This document shows, one piece after another, positions 6,345 to 6,701 of a DNA stretch of 6,701 nucleotides (position 1 is the stretch's first letter; each line of letters starts with the position of its first letter). The DNA is taken from contig DAHXPE010000218.1 of NCBI GenBank assembly GCA_027364495.1, positions 1 to 6,701 of the forward strand. Reading direction: 5' to 3'. A program made the translations under genes and the position numbers. The DNA comes from Candidatus Heimdallarchaeota archaeon (GTDB taxonomy: Archaea > Asgardarchaeota > Heimdallarchaeia > Hodarchaeales > LC-3). A model generated the notes under the pieces. The model was given only the letters and a program-made list of their open reading frames with translations. It ran no database searches and was not told where the DNA came from.

Positions 6345-6348
6345 CACC
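6345..6348 (-). promoter_or_regulatory. Ribosome binding site deciding the gapN TTG start
   Basis: GGTG on the minus strand, 6 nt before the TTG at 6338, is the core of the archaeal Shine-Dalgarno GGAGGTGATC and supports the TTG over Met14. An AT-rich TTTATAAA with a GAAAA stretch in front (about 6354-6366, minus strand) looks like a TATA box. However, it would start transcription near 6331, after this codon, so it is probably not the promoter used, or a shorter product also exists. Confidence 0.5.
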
Positions 6349-6530
6349 AAATATTTATAAATTTTCACGTACAAACAATTGTCAGTTTATTCGATAAAAT
6401 TCTTTGAAAACAACTGTCCTTCACATAAGGGGCTTTAATGTTAGTTTAAAAATAATAATATTTGACAAACTTGTTTTTATGAAATAGAATATTTTATTAA
6501 AATAAGTCCAAATTAACTCAGAATAATAAG

Positions 6531-6572
6531 AAAAAAAGGAAACATAGAAAAATGTAAAAGAGAGGATTATAA
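6531..6572 (-). terminator. Pyrimidine-rich T tracts behind citrate synthase
   Basis: Downstream of the citrate synthase stop (6589), the minus strand shows a pyrimidine-rich stretch with TTTT, TTTTT and finally T7 (6531-6537). Repeated T tracts with no stable hairpin fit archaeal intrinsic termination. This suggests gapN has its own promoter in the remaining 190 nt or so. Confidence 0.42.
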
Positions 6573-6588
6573 AATACAGAGGTCAATC

Positions 6589-6701
6589 TTATTTTCGTTG
6601 GTCAATAGGGACATATGATCGTTGAGTTGAACCGATATAGATTTGTCTTGGGCGATGAATACGGGCTGTTGGTTCGTCAATTGATTCTTTCCACTGAGCA
6701 A
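6589..6701 (-). CDS. gltA: Citrate synthase, C-terminal end (partial)
   Basis: The last 36 codons and the TAA stop (6589-6591) of a gene that runs off the right edge. The peptide contains [20 protein letters not shown] and then [16 protein letters not shown]. This is the characteristic C-terminus of citrate synthase (typical form W-x-E-x2-DP-x2-RI-x-RPRQ-x-Y-x-G-x5-YVPI-x-R). Citrate synthase condenses oxaloacetate with acetyl-CoA in the citric acid cycle. The catalytic His and Asp residues lie upstream, outside the window, so activity cannot be judged; 2-methylcitrate synthase has a similar tail and cannot be excluded. It is co-directional with gapN, but about 250 nt and T-rich stops lie between them. 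Confidence 0.88.
   Translation of the reverse strand, partial: AQWKESIDEPTARIHRPRQIYIGSTQRSYVPIDQRK

Noticed and set aside
6354..6366. TATA-like element as the gapN promoter
   Set aside because: It lies too close to the start codon. Transcription from it would begin inside the coding region, and the GGTG motif would be left out of the transcript.
6462..6490. Plus-strand TTGACA-N17-TAGAAT resembling a bacterial sigma-70 promoter
   Set aside because: No gene follows on the plus strand and the neighbours are archaeal in type, so this is probably a chance match in AT-rich DNA.

Overview
This is a very AT-rich window in which every recognisable protein gene but one lies on the minus strand. The organism is almost certainly an archaeon. 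It has an Orc1/Cdc6-type replication initiator, and its non-phosphorylating glyceraldehyde-3-phosphate dehydrogenase (GAPN) has the archaeal rather than the streptococcal sequence signature. Candidate terminators are bare oligo-T tracts, and start codons are backed by short Shine-Dalgarno-like GGTG/AGGT motifs. The low GC content and the divergent Cdc6 would fit an Asgard-type lineage, but that placement is a guess made without a database search.

Layout from the right edge, in the direction of minus-strand transcription: the last 36 codons of citrate synthase (6589-6701, cut by the window edge); gapN (4821-6338); a 324-nt AT-rich spacer holding a strong oligo-T terminator; a divergent orc1/cdc6 gene (3240-4496); a decayed second copy of a ZIP metal transporter (2803 to about 3249) whose 5' end overlaps the 3' end of cdc6; about 480 nt without genes; an intact ZIP metal transporter (1503-2321); a broken Fur-family metal regulator (1077 to about 1456); and an ICMT/NnrU-like membrane methyltransferase (161-766). 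Between the last two, on the plus strand, is a 48-codon ORF (896-1042) with a possible zinc-binding Cys2-His/Cys2 pattern.

Functionally there are two blocks. The right block is central carbon metabolism: GAPN oxidises glyceraldehyde-3-phosphate directly to 3-phosphoglycerate, and citrate synthase opens the citric acid cycle. A gap of about 250 nt with oligo-T runs suggests they are transcribed separately. The left block looks like a metal-homeostasis locus in decay. One ZIP transporter is intact, its neighbouring paralog has lost its N-terminal half and its reading frame, and the adjacent Fur-type regulator has lost its N-terminal DNA-binding segment and start codon while keeping its metal-binding Cys pairs.

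The most interesting structural point is the junction at about 3240-3250, where the cdc6 stop codon appears to lie inside ZIP-derived sequence. I see no CRISPR array, transposon, tRNA, rRNA or defence system, and no convincing evidence of a wholly new system.
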